A program made the position numbers and the translations under genes. Shown one piece after another: positions 10,287-21,789 of a stretch of 64,000 bases of DNA. How positions within the stretch are numbered: position 1 is the first letter of the stretch; the number at the start of each line of letters is the position of its first letter. Source of the stretch: Rhynchopus sp. YZ270_cl-10 (lineage: Eukaryota; Euglenozoa; Diplonemea; Diplonemida; Diplonemidae); assembly GCA_964035575.1 (NCBI GenBank), contig OZ037880.1:1054001-1118000 (forward strand), read 5' to 3'. Under the pieces are notes generated by a model. It saw only the letters and a list, made by a program, of their open reading frames with translations, did no database searches and was not told the origin of the DNA.

Positions 10287-10651
10287 AGAGGAGGGGTAAA
10301 TTGGCCTCAAAACCGTTCATAACATCCTTCCTTTCATGGCGGAAAAGGGAAAATATAAAATCAGACTCTGAAAAAAACATTCATCTATCCAAAAAAAGCT
10401 TTCTTTAAGGAGGCTTGGGCTTTTAAACGTTTCATTCTTCTGATCTTGCTAACATAAAATGCTCTGTATTTTCTCCCCCTCTCCCTAGCTGAGAAATTTT
10501 TGAAAAAAAAGAAAATGTCTGTTGTTTTTGTTCCATTTTTTGCGACATCGATCTTCACAAAAACAATTCTCCACAGAAGGGGGGGCAGGACGAGGAGCGG
10601 TTGGGGGGTGGGGAGGAGAGGGGAGGAGGGGGTATCTGTGACAAAAACGAG
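10287..10651 (+). other. Intergenic and 5' leader
   Basis: T-rich spacer ending in ATTCTCCACAG (about 10576), then a purine-rich, G-heavy leader of 75 bases before the ATG at 10652. No gene seen. Confidence 0.5.
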
Positions 10652-13414
10652 ATGTCTCTCAATGGCTCTCCTGTGGGTGTTGTTCCTGGAGGGATTGTGC
10701 GGGTAACATCGTCGCGAACGTTTTTATTGTCGGGGTTGGCGCTCTTGTGTGTAGACATTTTGAGACGGTATGGAGGCGATTCTACCCCTAGTACACCAAC
10801 AGGCACGTCTCCAACAAGAAAGAAGAAGTCGATTCCGTTCTCTGTTCACAAAAAGATCGGCTCCGTCCGCGCAAAAAACCTTGAGTTCCTGCGAAAATTC
10901 TTTTATTTGTTCAACCTTGCGATGCCTTCTGCGAAGTCACCAGAGTGGCGGACGCTCCTTCTTCTCACAATGCTGCTTTTTTTGCGGACAGTCATCAGCG
11001 TCTCGCATGTCAAGCTTGGCGCGGAGACGGCTACACATTTTGTCTCTCGGAGATGGGCTGCGGTGTACCGAAGCATAGGGGTGTTTGCGTTGTTGAGCGT
11101 TCCTGGTAGTTTGGTGAATGCTGCGTTGTCGCATTTTCAAATGAAGTTGTCGGAAGGGATATCAAGAGTGCTGACAACACAGATAAACAATTCGTATCTC
11201 GACTCAAAGACGTTCCGCCAGCTTGCCCAACGGCATCACTTCTTGCCCCGCAAGAAGGAGGTACACAAAATGGAAGAAACCCTCACACAATGCGTGCAGA
11301 CCTACTCAGACACAGTCGGGTCTGTCTACTGCTACCTTTTGAAGCCAATCATCGACTGTGTGATGTACACTATTTCTCTTGGGAGGGTGGTAGGATGGCA
11401 GGGGCCTGCGTTCATCTGGGTGTTCTTCTTGGTGCGCCGTCAGGCACGCAATATGCTCAAGGTGCGTGAAGGTGGCCACGTCAACGCGATAGCGGACCTC
11501 GAAGAGTCGAGCAAGAAAGTACACCGGCATATCGTAAAGCACAGTACAGAGCTTGCGATTAACGGCTGTGTTGAAAGGGAAAACCAGATTCTCAGCTCGC
11601 TTGTTACGAAGCGGGAGAACGTGCTTGCGAACAGACGGCACTTCATCCCTACCCTGACAAACGCGTTTGATACAATCCTCCTGCGGTATGGTGCAAGCGT
11701 TGCAGGGTACTTCGTGCTTCTGTCGCCGTACCTGATCAACCTGGACCGTGTCCGGTACAAAACCAGCAGCATCATGACACGCGACTACATCATCTGTTTG
11801 AAGTCTCTGACCGAGCTGAACCGGGCCATCTTTGAGATCGAGGAGTCGCTGTCGTTGCTGCACGGGATTGAACGTTCGACCACACGTCTGGCAGACTTTT
11901 TGATCCACACCAAAGGCATCCACTTTGAGGAGAAGCGGGACACCGACCGGCGCACAGTCCGCGCACCTGCACAGGTACGCCCAACTGGCGCTGGACGTGC
12001 CCCGTCACCGACAGTGGAGGACACCGTGGAGGAGGCGATTGTGCGGGTCGCCCACCCCCCACCGGACCAGGCAGAGACATGGGTCCGTGAGTGGCGTCTG
12101 CGTGGCCTTCCCTTCCAGACGACGGGTGTGGCCGGGCCTCTCTCAATCCAAGGCATGGACGTTGTGACGCCGCCTATGTTCAACGTGGAGCTTGCGGTGC
12201 CGTCTCTGTGTCCTATCCAGGCTGCGTCAGGGGCTCCGGATGCGGAGGAGGCGAGGGGGACCCTTTTGGTGAAGGACCTGAACCTGACTGTGACGTCTGG
12301 GTCGAATGTTCTGATCACGGGGCGGAAGGGGTCGGGGAAGACGTCGATCTTCAGGGTGTTAGGTGGGATCTGGTGCGGGGAGGCGAACGGTATCAACTCC
12401 TTCTTTACCAACGGTACGGCGGAGACGTTGCATGGCCGCAACGTCATGTACGTTGCTGAGGAGCCGCACGTTATGTACAACGGCACCCTGCGGGAGCAGA
12501 TCATGTACCCCCTCACACACGACGAGGCGAAGGGGATGAACGTCACGGACAGCGACATCGCAAAGCTTCTCTGCTTGGTCGACCACGGTCAGGTATGAAG
12601 GATTTTTTTTTCGAAAATATAATTTTGTGTGGAGGCTGTTATGTTGTACGTGCTACCCCCATCCATAGCAGGATGGGGAAATGATTGTGTGCCAGCGTGC
12701 AGTTTTCCCCAGGCGACCACCTAAAATGCAACACTCTGGGTTGGATAACCCACGGAATGTCAGTGCCTGCGTCCCAAAGGCGTTTGCACTGCCAACTTCA
12801 CCTTTGTATTAGTTTTGAAGGCTTGCATTGTGTTTTAACCACCTCCCCTTTCAACAGACAATCTTGGGAACATGGTCCCTGAACGACACAAAGGACTGGG
12901 GTGTGTGCCTGTCGCCTGCACAGCGTCAGTGCCTGGGCATTGCAAGGTTGTTCTTCCACAAGCCCAACTTCGCCTTCCTTGACGAAGCTACCACCTGCCT
13001 GGACGAAGAGGTATGCACTTTCCTTCTGTTAAGATATGTGTACACGAGGCACAAATCATCTGACAAGCTTCCTTTATGTTGTATTTGGAAATAGTTGTAG
13101 GTAAATTCCTTCGTGTAATACGTTGGAAGAAAGCTGGCGGAGGGTGGCAGGAGTGGATTTTTGTTTGCATCGCTACGTGATTATTTCCAAGTTTTCAACA
13201 ACATCAAACTACTACAAAATCACCACATTTCACTACATCATTTACCTCTCTTCAGGTGGAATCCTTCGTGTACAAGATCCTCGGGCAGCTCCAGGTCACT
13301 GTGCTCACAGCGACACGCAGTCCCTCTGACATCCTCCTGAGACACCACGATCGCCACCTTTCTCTGTGCAACACGTCGTACACAATCCAGTCCACTTTCT
13401 CATACGATAGGTGA
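10652..13414 (+). CDS. ABC half-transporter, subfamily D (peroxisomal type)
   Basis: Three exons, 10652-12592, 12858-13010 and 13256-13414, all phase 0, give 750 aa. Residues about 90-430 are the ABCD transmembrane domain (including a YLDSKTFRQLA-like segment) and about 520-720 the nucleotide-binding domain. Walker A is GRKGSGKTS at 557-565 and Walker B is FAFLDEAT at 685-692. The signature reads LSPAQ (665-669) instead of LSGGE/Q, and the Q-loop position reads AEEPHVMYNGT instead of PQRPYM. ABCD proteins import acyl-CoAs into peroxisomes (glycosomal GAT1-3 in kinetoplastids) as dimers. The altered signature and Q-loop suggest one degenerate ATP site, needing a partner half-transporter. Intron 1 carries a type A repeat and intron 2 a type B repeat, both in sense orientation. 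Confidence 0.88.
12759..12805 (+). repeat. Dispersed repeat, type A, inside ABCD intron 1
   Basis: CAGTGCCTGCGTCCCAAAGG, then CGTTTGCACTGCCAACTTCA; preceded by GGTTGGATAACCCACGG, like the copy at 8921. Confidence 0.7.
13036..13062 (+). repeat. Dispersed repeat, type B, inside ABCD intron 2
   Basis: TGTACACGAGGCACAAATCA, then TCTGACAAGC; degenerate. Confidence 0.45.
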
Positions 13415-13814
13415 ACGAAGACGGTGCGAAAAATGTTCTCGGGCTGGTTGGCACAGCAACAAAAAGACCCTAGATTACCCAAGGTGGGTTACTTAGGCGA
13501 TTGTCGACACTGCAAAACGAAGAAGTTGTGTGGGGTGTGGGTGTGTGGGGGGTGTCAAAAAAGGGGTCCTAGCCCTTCGTGTGGTATTGAGCACAGGGAA
13601 TGTCGATTGAGATCGGCCTGGACATGCCATGTGGGTGCATGTCTTTTTCGGGTGGGTTTTTTAGAAATTCCCAAAAAAATATAAAAATATCATGTCAAGT
13701 CCCCCCAGGTAGTTGGTGCTAGTTGTGTGAGTGAGTACGAGTGGGGTGGTGGGGAGGGTCTAGGGAGGGGGGCAAATGGAAGTTCACGGTTCCAGTTCTA
13801 GTGCTGTCGAGTTA

Positions 13815-13853
<39 letters not shown>

Positions 13854-13950
13854 TTTTTCATTTTTTATTTATTTTTGTTTTGTTTTTTCGTTTTAAATTT
13901 TGTGTATTTGTTCAGGGTCCGTTTGTTCAATGCTTATTGTCTTTTTAGAT

Positions 13951-14117
13951 GTGTGGACGAGAGGCACACTCATCTAGGTTTTTCCTTCCTATTTCTCCAC
14001 AAAGCGTGAGTGCCTGCGTCCCAGAGGCGTTTGTGTTATCAGCTTCACTCTTTTCGCATTCTTTTGAGTGACTTAGCATGAGAGCCGTCATCTCAATTTT
14101 TCTTTCTTCTTTTTTTA
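13951..14117 (+). repeat. Dispersed repeats, order B-A-B
   Basis: B at about 13951-13985 (GTGGACGAGAGGCACACTCA), A at 14008-14057 (GTGCCTGCGTCCCAGAGGCG) and B at 14068-14117 (GTGACTTAGCATGAGAGCCG with a T-rich tail). Confidence 0.65.
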
Positions 14118-14742
14118 AATCTCTTGTCATGAACTGTCTTTGATGAAACCAGAGCAAAATCTAGCCAAAACAGTTGCATTTTCTGACATAACGACTATCC
14201 CCAACCCTCAATCCCAATCCTATTTCGCCTCTCTTCTTGTCGCGCCATTGAGATTTGGTTCATACCCTTTGTGGCTGCGTTTCGCTGGAAAATAGTGTGT
14301 TTTTTTTTTTTTTTATTTCCAAAGTCGGGTTCTCAGAGATCAGTTGGTTGGATGGAAATGCCTGGTTTTCTTTTCTTCAAATTTTTCGTACATAAATGGG
14401 ATCATGATTTACCTGATGCAGTATTTCTTTTTGTCTTATGCTGGCATCGGAATTGTGTTCGATTTTTCCCCCCCTTAGTGCAAACACTCTAGGGTTTGCT
14501 GCGCGCTGGACAGCTCAAAAGAAGCAAAACAGTCAGGAAGACACGGTGGTGAAAATCACCAAAAAAAAAAACCCCCCCCCCTGATTGAGAAAAAGCGTAG
14601 GTCCCCCGAATGGGGTCGGATTTAGAAAGCCCTCTAGGAACCCTTCAATGCCTGCCTCACCCCAGAGGTGATTTGGCTGCGACCAACTGCGCTCTGCTTA
14701 GATTCATCTTACAAAATAAAGCTGCCCTTTCTTTACGAGAAA

Positions 14743-14779
14743 CGAGGCGTTTTGCACTTTTCAGCTTCTCTTTTCTTTT
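14743..14779 (+). repeat. Dispersed repeat, type A
   Basis: ACGAGGCGTTTTGCACTTTT, then CAGCTTCTCTTTTCTTTT. Confidence 0.6.
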
Positions 14780-15041
14780 ACCCCACAATAATGGGTACAT
14801 TTGTGGCCTCCTCAAAGCAGTACAGCAGAACAAAGGTTGTTATAATAGCAAACCCCTTTAAGGGTGTGTGCATTTGTCCTTTTTTTTGTTGTGACCTTTT
14901 ACCCCTGAAGAGCCAACTCCTTTTCCCTTAGTAGTGAATAGAACTGCGAGAAACGCTCTTATTGCATGAAAGCAATTGATAATACACTAATAGCCGTTTT
15001 TTAAAACGATATGGTTAGGCGAATGCAACCCCAGATGTGTG

Positions 15042-15085
15042 TGCACGAGAGGCCACATTCATCTTACAATTTTATATTTTTCCCC
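15042..15085 (+). repeat. Dispersed repeat, type B
   Basis: GTGCACGAGAGGCCACATTC, then ATCTTACAA and a T-rich tail. Confidence 0.55.
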
Positions 15086-15232
15086 CCTGACTTCAGATTC
15101 TTCAGTCTGAGTCATTAGGGGGTACTTTAGACAACTTTTGTTCTTTTCAAAATTTGGGGATTTTTTTCGGTTGTGAACCGCCTCCGTTCTCTTACGGTAC
15201 GGAACACCCACTTCCTACCCTTTTTGCATGAG

Positions 15233-15277
15233 CTCGACTGAGATGCGTTTTTAGCACGTTTCAACTACTCTTTTTTG
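15233..15277 (+). repeat. Dispersed repeat, type A variant
   Basis: CTCGACTGAGATGCG, then a core TTTAGCACGTTTCAACTACT; nearly the same as the copy in Sec24 intron 1 at about 62244. Confidence 0.65.
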
Positions 15278-15386
15278 GCAGCATTCTGTTTCTGTCCTTT
15301 GATTGGCGTACACCCCCATCCTCACATTCGCACACGTACCCTTGCTTCTCTCCCCTTGCAAAATGGGGTGTGAAGAAGGGTATCCT

Positions 15387-15482
15387 AGGCGTACAGTGTA
15401 CACGAGTCGTATTAGCGTATATTATCGTATTCGGGATCTGAATTACTATCGTATCCGATAACCCGACACGTGTGCACTGTAT
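15387..15482. repeat. Imperfect palindrome
   Basis: GTACAGTGTACACGAGTCG on the left is matched in reverse complement by CGACACGTGTGCACTGTAT on the right, around a centre rich in CGTAT words. Confidence 0.5.
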
Positions 15483-15545
15483 CCCTATACTGTAGAGCAG
15501 TACTGTAGGTGGGCTGAGTTTGCCAAGTACACCACTCCCCCCCCC

Positions 15546-15619
15546 CCGTTTTAATGGTGGCAGTATTGTGATGACGAAAAATACATCAAAATATATCACA
15601 ATACTGCCATTACCCCCGT
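15546..15619. repeat. Small foldback element, family G
   Basis: TGGTGGCAGTATTGTGAT on the left pairs with ATCACAATACTGCCATTA on the right. Same family as the larger copy at 33366-33489, which has the same ends around a longer stem. Confidence 0.7.
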
Positions 15620-16058
15620 TTGCACATAACAAAATAGTCTCTCGCAGACAACTTTAAAGTCTTTTAACCCAGGACTTTGGTGGGCGAGAGTATGCCTTTT
15701 CGAGAGAAAGCATACTTTGATAAGAAGATAAAATCTCTGTGCAATCGAAATCCTCCTTTTTTTTTTTTTTTTTGCAATTTCTGATGTTTCCCCCCGCATC
15801 TTTCATTTTAGTTTACATTTTTTGTTAATTTCCACATTTCCTGGGAGTTGTTGCTGTATATTAGTATTCTTATCACAACCTAAAAAAGACAACCCGGCGA
15901 ATATCATTCCTGAAACACTGGCATTACCCACAACCAAAAAAATTTTTTTTTAATTTTTTTTCTTTGGAGAGGAGAAGATGTTCTCCCGTTCGTGTGAGGC
16001 CAGATTTCTGAGAGCGCTATTTGAGGGGGTCTCTTTTTTTTTTTTTTCTCTCCCAAAA

Positions 16059-16170
16059 TGCCTGCGCCTGCCGGTGTACGGCGAGGCGTTTCGCACTTTC
16101 AAAACCGTTTCTTTCTTTTTTTAAATTTGTAAGGTAAGTACGAGAGGCTCAGGCTCATCTTACAAAACCT
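16059..16170 (+). repeat. Dispersed repeats, A long form then B
   Basis: A at 16059-16122 (TGCCTGCGCCTGCCGGTGTA, then GCGAGGCGTTTCGCAC), B at about 16135-16170 (AGTACGAGAGGCTCAGGCTC). Confidence 0.65.
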
Positions 16171-16398
16171 TCCCCCTTGGTACCAGCGTCTCACAGACGT
16201 TTTGTACAACCCTTTTCCCCCTCCTATTTTTCTCCTTTTTTTTTTTGGGATGTGCAAACACCTCCACATGTGAGGAGGAGTGTGCGAGTCTCTGTGTCGC
16301 TCCTCCCTAAATTTGCTTGAAGTTTTTTTTTTGGTATTTTTCACCATAAAAACAATATCCCCATCGGAAAAAAATCTCTGTTTTTTTTGGGGGGGAAT

Positions 16399-16446
16399 GT
16401 ACCCAGTATCTGAGGCGTTTGCACTTTCAACTCTCTCTCTCTTTTT
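16399..16446 (+). repeat. Dispersed repeat, type A
   Basis: TCTGAGGCGTTTGCACTTTC, then AACTCTCTCTCTCTTTTT. Confidence 0.65.
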
Positions 16447-16465
16447 ACATTTAGTGCACCCTATT

Positions 16466-16502
16466 ATACCTTCTATTCAGTAGAATAGTTAGTATATGAA
16501 AC
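16466..16502 (+). repeat. Type H repeat
   Basis: ACCTTCTATTCAGTAGAATA and GTATATGAAA; recurs at 48389-48428. The inner part forms a small hairpin (TTCTA/TAGAA). Confidence 0.6.
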
Positions 16503-16848
16503 AACTTCTCTCTCTTTTTACTATTCATTCCTCAAACGAGACCCATTTATTTGCGAATTTTAACAAAGGTGGCACTTGCTTCTGTCCAGAGGCGAGTATC
16601 GCTTCTCTCCCTATTTATTTGACTACATACCGATGTAAAAAATACATTCCACTACACAGCACAGTCATCGTTCCCCTCAACTTTTTTTTCTCCCTTCAAA
16701 AAAAAAAATTCTTCCAAAATAGTTTTCCTCCCCAAACCCTTTCCTTGGTCAATTGTGTCGCTGTCTTGTCTTGTAACACTGTTTTCCCCTGCATACCGTA
16801 CCTCACATGAATGTACCTCCAAATCCAAAAAAAAAAAAAAAACAAAAA

Positions 16849-16903
16849 CTTAGTGGAGTTCATCCCTCGGGTGTCTACACTAATACAAAATTTCAAAAAA
16901 AAA
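16849..16903 (+). repeat. Type D repeat, copy 1
   Basis: AGTGGAGTTCATCCCTCGGG, then TGTCTACACTAATACAA and an A run. Confidence 0.65.
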
Positions 16904-16992
16904 AAAAGCAAAAAAGCCATTTTGTTGAGATCTTTGCCAAAAAAAAAAAAAATGCAGAAAACTTCGCTGCTTTTCCTCCCTTCAATATTTTT

Positions 16993-17040
16993 GGTACACT
17001 GTCACGAGAGGGCTTTGTATTTCAAACCAATTTTTATTTT
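16993..17040 (+). repeat. Dispersed repeat, type C
   Basis: GGTACACTGTCACGAGAGGG, then CTTTGTATTTCAAACCAA and T-rich sequence. Confidence 0.75.
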
Positions 17041-17618
17041 GTTTGCGCCAAGAATAAAAATCAGTTTGTTTTCTTCTTCTCTCCACGAACCACGCGTCCA
17101 TGGCAGGCTTCATCTTTCAAAAGGAATTTTTTTTTGGTGGTATTTTTTTACGTTTTCATAACATAGGTGAAAATAAAACGAGGACGGGAGGGGAGAACAC
17201 TACAGTGCAATGTCGAACTTGTTTTCCTTTAAAAAAGGGTGTTTTTGTTGTCATATCAAACAACAAGACGTTCCTTTCCCATTCCCCTGTCCATTTTTTT
17301 TTCTAAAGAAATACAGCGTGTAATGTAGACATCCAACCACACAGAATGTGCGGTTGAATGGTCGTGTCTTTTTTTTCCCTTCAAACAATCGTTAGAGTAA
17401 GATGAGTGGACACATACCAGTAGATATATTATAGTTTTTTCCGTTCTTCTCTCTGCTCTCTTTTAAGGATCCTGTGAAGAAAAACCGTGGCTGCTAGCTG
17501 GTGATAGTAGTCAACAGGGTGGAGTTCGCCCAAAATAAGAGGGTCGCCTAAAGAGCCCGCCCAAAAGGGTCCGCCCATTTTGCGGACTCCACCGTGTGGA
17601 ATCAAACAAAAAAAATAT

Positions 17619-17674
17619 AGTGGAGCACACCCTAGGGTGGCTACACTAATACAACCAAGTTTTCAAAAAAAAAA
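17619..17674 (+). repeat. Type D repeat, copy 2
   Basis: AGTGGAGCACACCCTAGGGT, then GGCTACACTAATACAA and an A run; pairs with 16849-16903. Confidence 0.65.
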
Positions 17675-17695
17675 TTCTTCTGCTTTCCAAAACAA

Positions 17696-17762
17696 TAGGG
17701 GAAGTGGAGATTTGCATGACGTGGCAACACAAGAGACTAGCTTGGGTTGTGTCACTGTGTTC
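17696..17762 (+). repeat. Type E repeat
   Basis: AAGTGGAGATTTGCATGACG, then TGGCAACACAAGAG; related copies at 5745, 33790 and 58492. Confidence 0.5.
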
Positions 17763-18747
17763 ATAAAATAGTGGTATGTAGGTGCCGTCCGCATGACGCC
17801 AGCTATATGACGCAAAAGATCACTCAGTACTGAAAAGTGTTCTTTCTGCACATTGTTACCGTTGCATTAGTTTTGCTCTTTTCTTCCAATAATTAAAACA
17901 AAAAAACAAAATATGTTGGTATAGACAAGAAGCAATTCCAAGAAAGAAAAGGGGTGCATGTTTAGTACACCCCCGCTATGCTTTCTGTTGTCCTGAAAGT
18001 ATATGAATTTAATTTCCTTTAATTCTCTCCGCATTCACAAGCAGGGGAAAGTTCATACGTTTTTCTCCCCCCCACTCCCTCCCCACTCCCCAAGTTTCCC
18101 TGTGTTTATTCACAGTCACCCCAGTTTCCAATTTTCTTTCCCCCCTCTTTGATAATTGATTGACCCAACCCCCACTTTTCTTCTCGATGTGCAGCACTGG
18201 ACCGTGATTTTTTATTTTGCCTCCCTCTCCCGTTCCTCCCGTCCTCTCGCCTCCCACCACATTCCCACCCCCAACAAAAAAAAAATGCTTTGTGTCGATC
18301 AGGAACGAAAAAAATAAACGAAAAGAAAGAAATAACGAAACTCATCGCCTTTTTTTTTTTGTCATTTTCTCCCCACACCCATCATTGGGGCCATATTCTA
18401 CAAGAATTATCCCTATTAGTTATCAAACACCCACACCCACACCCATTGAAGCTGTTTGACACATTTTTTTTTATAGCAGAGGTTTGAGAGGAGGAGAACA
18501 AGGAATCGCCCTTGAGGGGATAAAGGGGGCAACTGGCAGTAGTTTCCTTCAGCTCATTAACGGTTGCTCCCGGCGGCATCTTCATCTTCTCAATGTTTTC
18601 CTTCTTCCCTACAGGGCTTTGCCAAGAGGATGTGACGGCACTCTGGACACGTTTCAAATTTTCTTTTTTTCCCCTCCTTATTGTCCCGCTTCATCTCACT
18701 CCTCATTCAGGTCCGGAATATTTTTGACATAGCCCTCCGGCAACACA

Positions 18748-20823
18748 ATGGCTGTGCACCGACCGTTGCTGGCAATGCTTCTGTTCTCTGCATTGTCGTT
18801 CTTCACACTCCACTCCATTGACCAAAGTGGTGCCGGGGTTCTTGACCCGGAGCTTGAAACGCAGCTGGAAAATCCGCCCACTAGCCCTACTTCAACTGTC
18901 CCCACTGCACCATCCAAGGTACTGTCGTTTTTAGGGACGGAAAAGGCGGTCCAGCATATGGCAAATGCAATGACGATGGCAGGAAATAATTTAGCGATAC
19001 CCAACGAAGGTGCGTGGTGGTCGGATGATAATGGAAAGGCGTTGGAGGCCTTTGTGATGCCCGGGATTTATGAGAAGTTTCAGGAAAAGGCGGATGGGAT
19101 GGCGGCGTTTTTGTATGAAATGTCGCAATATGGTGCGATTTTGCGGAGAAAGGTGGATAATGGCCTTTCTATTGAGAGCGATGACCCGCAAAACTACAAA
19201 ATACACAATGGTATCATGACGCATACGGGGAACATCACTGGCATGCGCTTCAAACAGGGAATCAAATCTCACTCAGGGAAACTGCAAAACGTCGTGGCAC
19301 ACCAAGGGGCACATGCTTCTTTTGAACACGCAGGGGAAGCGTACCATATCTTTTTATCACAAACCATCAAAGCATCTGAGGTTTCCATTGAATCATCCGA
19401 AAACGAGGTCATCCTCAAAGCAGAACACACTGTCAAAGACATTGCCATCATAACGTTAAAGTACTACATTCGGGGTGACACCGCCATCTCTAAAGTCACC
19501 GTGTCCCTTCGATCCTTGGTCGACAAATTGACCGACGTAAAAATCATTGTCCTCAAAACCTACAACGAAGGCATCCATTTCGAAGCGTATTGCCACCGCT
19601 ATACAGGATTCGACGCCGAATGTGACAACACAGACATGAAAATCCATAGTGTAGAGGGAAGGGAGCTGTCACACTACTCCTTTGTACAGAACAGTGCATT
19701 GGGGTTTGCGTATGGGGTGCATTCTGAGGTGGGTCCACATTGTATGTTAGTCAAATCCAAGCGAAACGGGTCAGGGCGGTTAACCGGGTCTGCCATCATC
19801 TATGGAACCCATGAGGTCTTGAAAGACACATCATTTGACATAAAGGAGGTGGTCATGGTGACGTCAAGCGGGTTGTACACTAAAATGCCGTATGCGTCGT
19901 TGTTCTCTCATATTGAGGAGCGGAAGGGTCTGGTGGATTACTCCACTTCCTATGACTATGGTGCGGAGCTTTCGGGGATGGCAACTTTTGCGCTTATGTT
20001 ACATAACAATTTGTATGCCCTACCGGCCACAACGCAACAACAAAAAGCCTCCGAGGTGCGCGCCTGGGTGTACCAGAACCTTCAGAGCTATGCAGCGAAT
20101 TTTCTCTGTGATCAGTATGGCGACCCTGATAGAAACGACGTCTTCGTTCGAGGCAACGCTTTAGCGCTGATCGCAGGGGTCAAGCTTGCCACCATCTCCA
20201 AATCCACCCCAGAATTCGCTGCAATCATGAAATCGGTTCTCCTCATGCTTGACAACCTCCTGTTTTCGCAGATCCAAAAGAAGGCGAGCCCGCTCTATGG
20301 TGCGTTCCCCTGCTTTTCAGGGCGGTTGGTTTCTTCAGCGGAGTGTCATATGTCCGCAGTGCTTGCTTTATCTCATGTGGTCATTGTGGGAGCGAATTTG
20401 CCATTTGGACATCTTTCGATTATTCTTCATGAACGTCTACTAATGGCGGCGCAGGCAATCCATCTGATGAAGGCAAGCCTTTTGGATTCTACGTCCAGTA
20501 TTTCTGAGGTATTTCATAAGACACCTACCGAATCATTGTTAGGGTATAAGGCAGGGCTGGTGCTACGCTCGATTTATGCCCTGGAGCATGCAACGAATGA
20601 CACCGGATTCAGCCTTGATTCCACTGCAGAGCGTGCTGTTGCACAACTGAAAGTCACTGCACGAGGCATCCTAGAGGCCTCTGCCGTAGTGTATGGATCA
20701 GGAGACCCAACAACGTTCGTGGCGTCATTCAAAAAAAAGGCAACTCCACCGGAATCGCAGGCCTGGTGCATGATGGGGTACTTCCCGCAGTATGAGGCGT
20801 TGGCTGCACGGCTATTGCGGTAG
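18748..20823 (+). CDS. Type II membrane or secreted protein, unknown family, diverged paralogue
   Basis: 691 aa, single exon. The N-terminus has a hydrophobic segment (about residues 6-24) that could be a signal peptide or signal anchor, so the rest should be lumenal or extracellular. It shares with the two genes downstream the motifs WSDDNGKALEAFVMPGIYE (about 90-110), LGFAYGVHSEVGP, YDYGAELSGMATFAL and the C-terminal MMGYFPQYEALAARLLR. The middle looks beta-rich and the C-terminal third looks like repeated helices with small loops, an order seen in some carbohydrate-active enzymes (beta domain plus alpha/alpha toroid). I do not recognise the family and assign no activity. The start fits the acceptor-like CTCATTCAG upstream. 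Confidence 0.8.
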   Translation: MAVHRPLLAMLLFSALSFFTLHSIDQSGAGVLDPELETQLENPPTSPTSTVPTAPSKVLSFLGTEKAVQHMANAMTMAGNNLAIPNEGAWWSDDNGKALEAFVMPGIYEKFQEKADGMAAFLYEMSQYGAILRRKVDNGLSIESDDPQNYKIHNGIMTHTGNITGMRFKQGIKSHSGKLQNVVAHQGAHASFEHAGEAYHIFLSQTIKASEVSIESSENEVILKAEHTVKDIAIITLKYYIRGDTAISKVTVSLRSLVDKLTDVKIIVLKTYNEGIHFEAYCHRYTGFDAECDNTDMKIHSVEGRELSHYSFVQNSALGFAYGVHSEVGPHCMLVKSKRNGSGRLTGSAIIYGTHEVLKDTSFDIKEVVMVTSSGLYTKMPYASLFSHIEERKGLVDYSTSYDYGAELSGMATFALMLHNNLYALPATTQQQKASEVRAWVYQNLQSYAANFLCDQYGDPDRNDVFVRGNALALIAGVKLATISKSTPEFAAIMKSVLLMLDNLLFSQIQKKASPLYGAFPCFSGRLVSSAECHMSAVLALSHVVIVGANLPFGHLSIILHERLLMAAQAIHLMKASLLDSTSSISEVFHKTPTESLLGYKAGLVLRSIYALEHATNDTGFSLDSTAERAVAQLKVTARGILEASAVVYGSGDPTTFVASFKKKATPPESQAWCMMGYFPQYEALAARLLR

Positions 20824-20914
20824 GGGAGGGAGGGTGTTTTTGGAACGAAGGAAATTCAAATATTTCAAGAGAACAGAAAGGGTTGGGTGTCCTTTTTAAG
20901 TGTCTTTTTTTAAA

Positions 20915-20961
20915 CCCTATACGCCCCAAGCCATGCAACTTTTGAGTGGTTTTTGGGGCTC
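20915..20961 (+). mobile_element. Solo end of the piggyBac-like element
   Basis: CCCTATACGCCCCAAG plus the following 30 bases match the left end at 21790-21850. No matching right end is seen nearby, so this is a fragment. Confidence 0.6.
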
Positions 20962-21221
20962 AATCAGTAAATGCTGTATTTGTTCTATCCAGAGTAAACC
21001 CGAGACCGTGTCCTGGTTGGTGCCGCTTTTCACGTCTAGGACGCGCGGGTTGCCCCCGGTTGCCGATTTACGGAGGTCATCCTCGCTGTTGCCACAGGGT
21101 ATATCCCAAGGGACCAGGCGGTGTTGCGTTTATGCAAACACACCTGGGCCCCTTTTTTTTGAGGGGAAAAGAGCGAATTTCTGTTGTGAAACGAGATGAT
21201 CTCTGGTGCAGTATTTGGCCG

Positions 21222-21352
21222 CCAAGTGCCTGTGACTGCTGGTGTCCGGTGTGCACTTTCAACCTCGATATGTTTGTATTTTTTTAAGAGCTTTGTTAAA
21301 AAAAGGCGACTAAAGCGCGAGAGGCTTAGGGTCATCTTTTTTTAACCTTTTT
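21222..21352 (+). repeat. Dispersed repeats, A then B
   Basis: A at about 21222-21270 (AGTGCCTGTGACTGCTGGTG, then GTGCACTTTCAACC), B at about 21306-21352 (GCGCGAGAGGCTTAGGGTCA and a T run). Confidence 0.65.
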
Positions 21353-21789
21353 ATCGCGTAACGTCTCCCTGTTTTTTCACACACCCGGTGTAGGTGTGTC
21401 GCAATGTCTTTTTTTCTTTCTCTCTGACAACAAGAATATTTTTGGGCCTACATTCAGAACGCCCATTGATGTCTGTGTTTTAAAACTTTTACCCCTTGCC
21501 TACCCGTAACGATAGCGATGTTTCTCACACAACTAGATCGCGTTGTCACAGTCTTTGGTTTATTTGTTTTGTGTTTTTTTATTTGTTTCTCTTCTGTTGC
21601 TAGATAGGTTTGTTAATAACGCCCATAATTTTCTTTGGGTTCCCCTCACCCCACCTCACAGCATGAAGTACTGCAGAAGGTTCTCTTCTGCAGGTGCTCC
21701 AAACGTCATATACACACACGTGCGTTGTCGGTATTTAACCGTTTTCCCTCAAGATTTCTCATTCTCTTCCAACGAAAACCTAAGTTTAA

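Larger units (their letters stand above)
13415..18747 (+). other. Gene-poor 5.3 kb spacer
   Basis: No convincing coding frame on either strand; open frames are short and made of homopolymers. It contains a T run of about 40 at 13818-13852, A runs near 16830-16950, many type A/B/C copies, paired type D and H repeats, and two palindromic blocks (15387-15482 and 15546-15619). The last 100 bases are pyrimidine-rich and end CTCATTCAG (about 18710) before the ATG at 18748. Confidence 0.6.
20824..21785 (+). other. Intergenic, no gene seen
   Basis: T-rich spacer. At 20911-20961 it carries a partial copy of the piggyBac-like element end (CCCTATACGCCCCAAG and then a shared CTTTTGAGT...GGTTTTTGGGGCTC block), and at 21222-21352 an A+B repeat pair. 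Confidence 0.55.

Noticed and set aside
13415-18747. Hidden small genes in the 5.3-kb spacer
   Set aside because: All open frames are short, homopolymer-driven and lack start context or recognisable composition on both strands.
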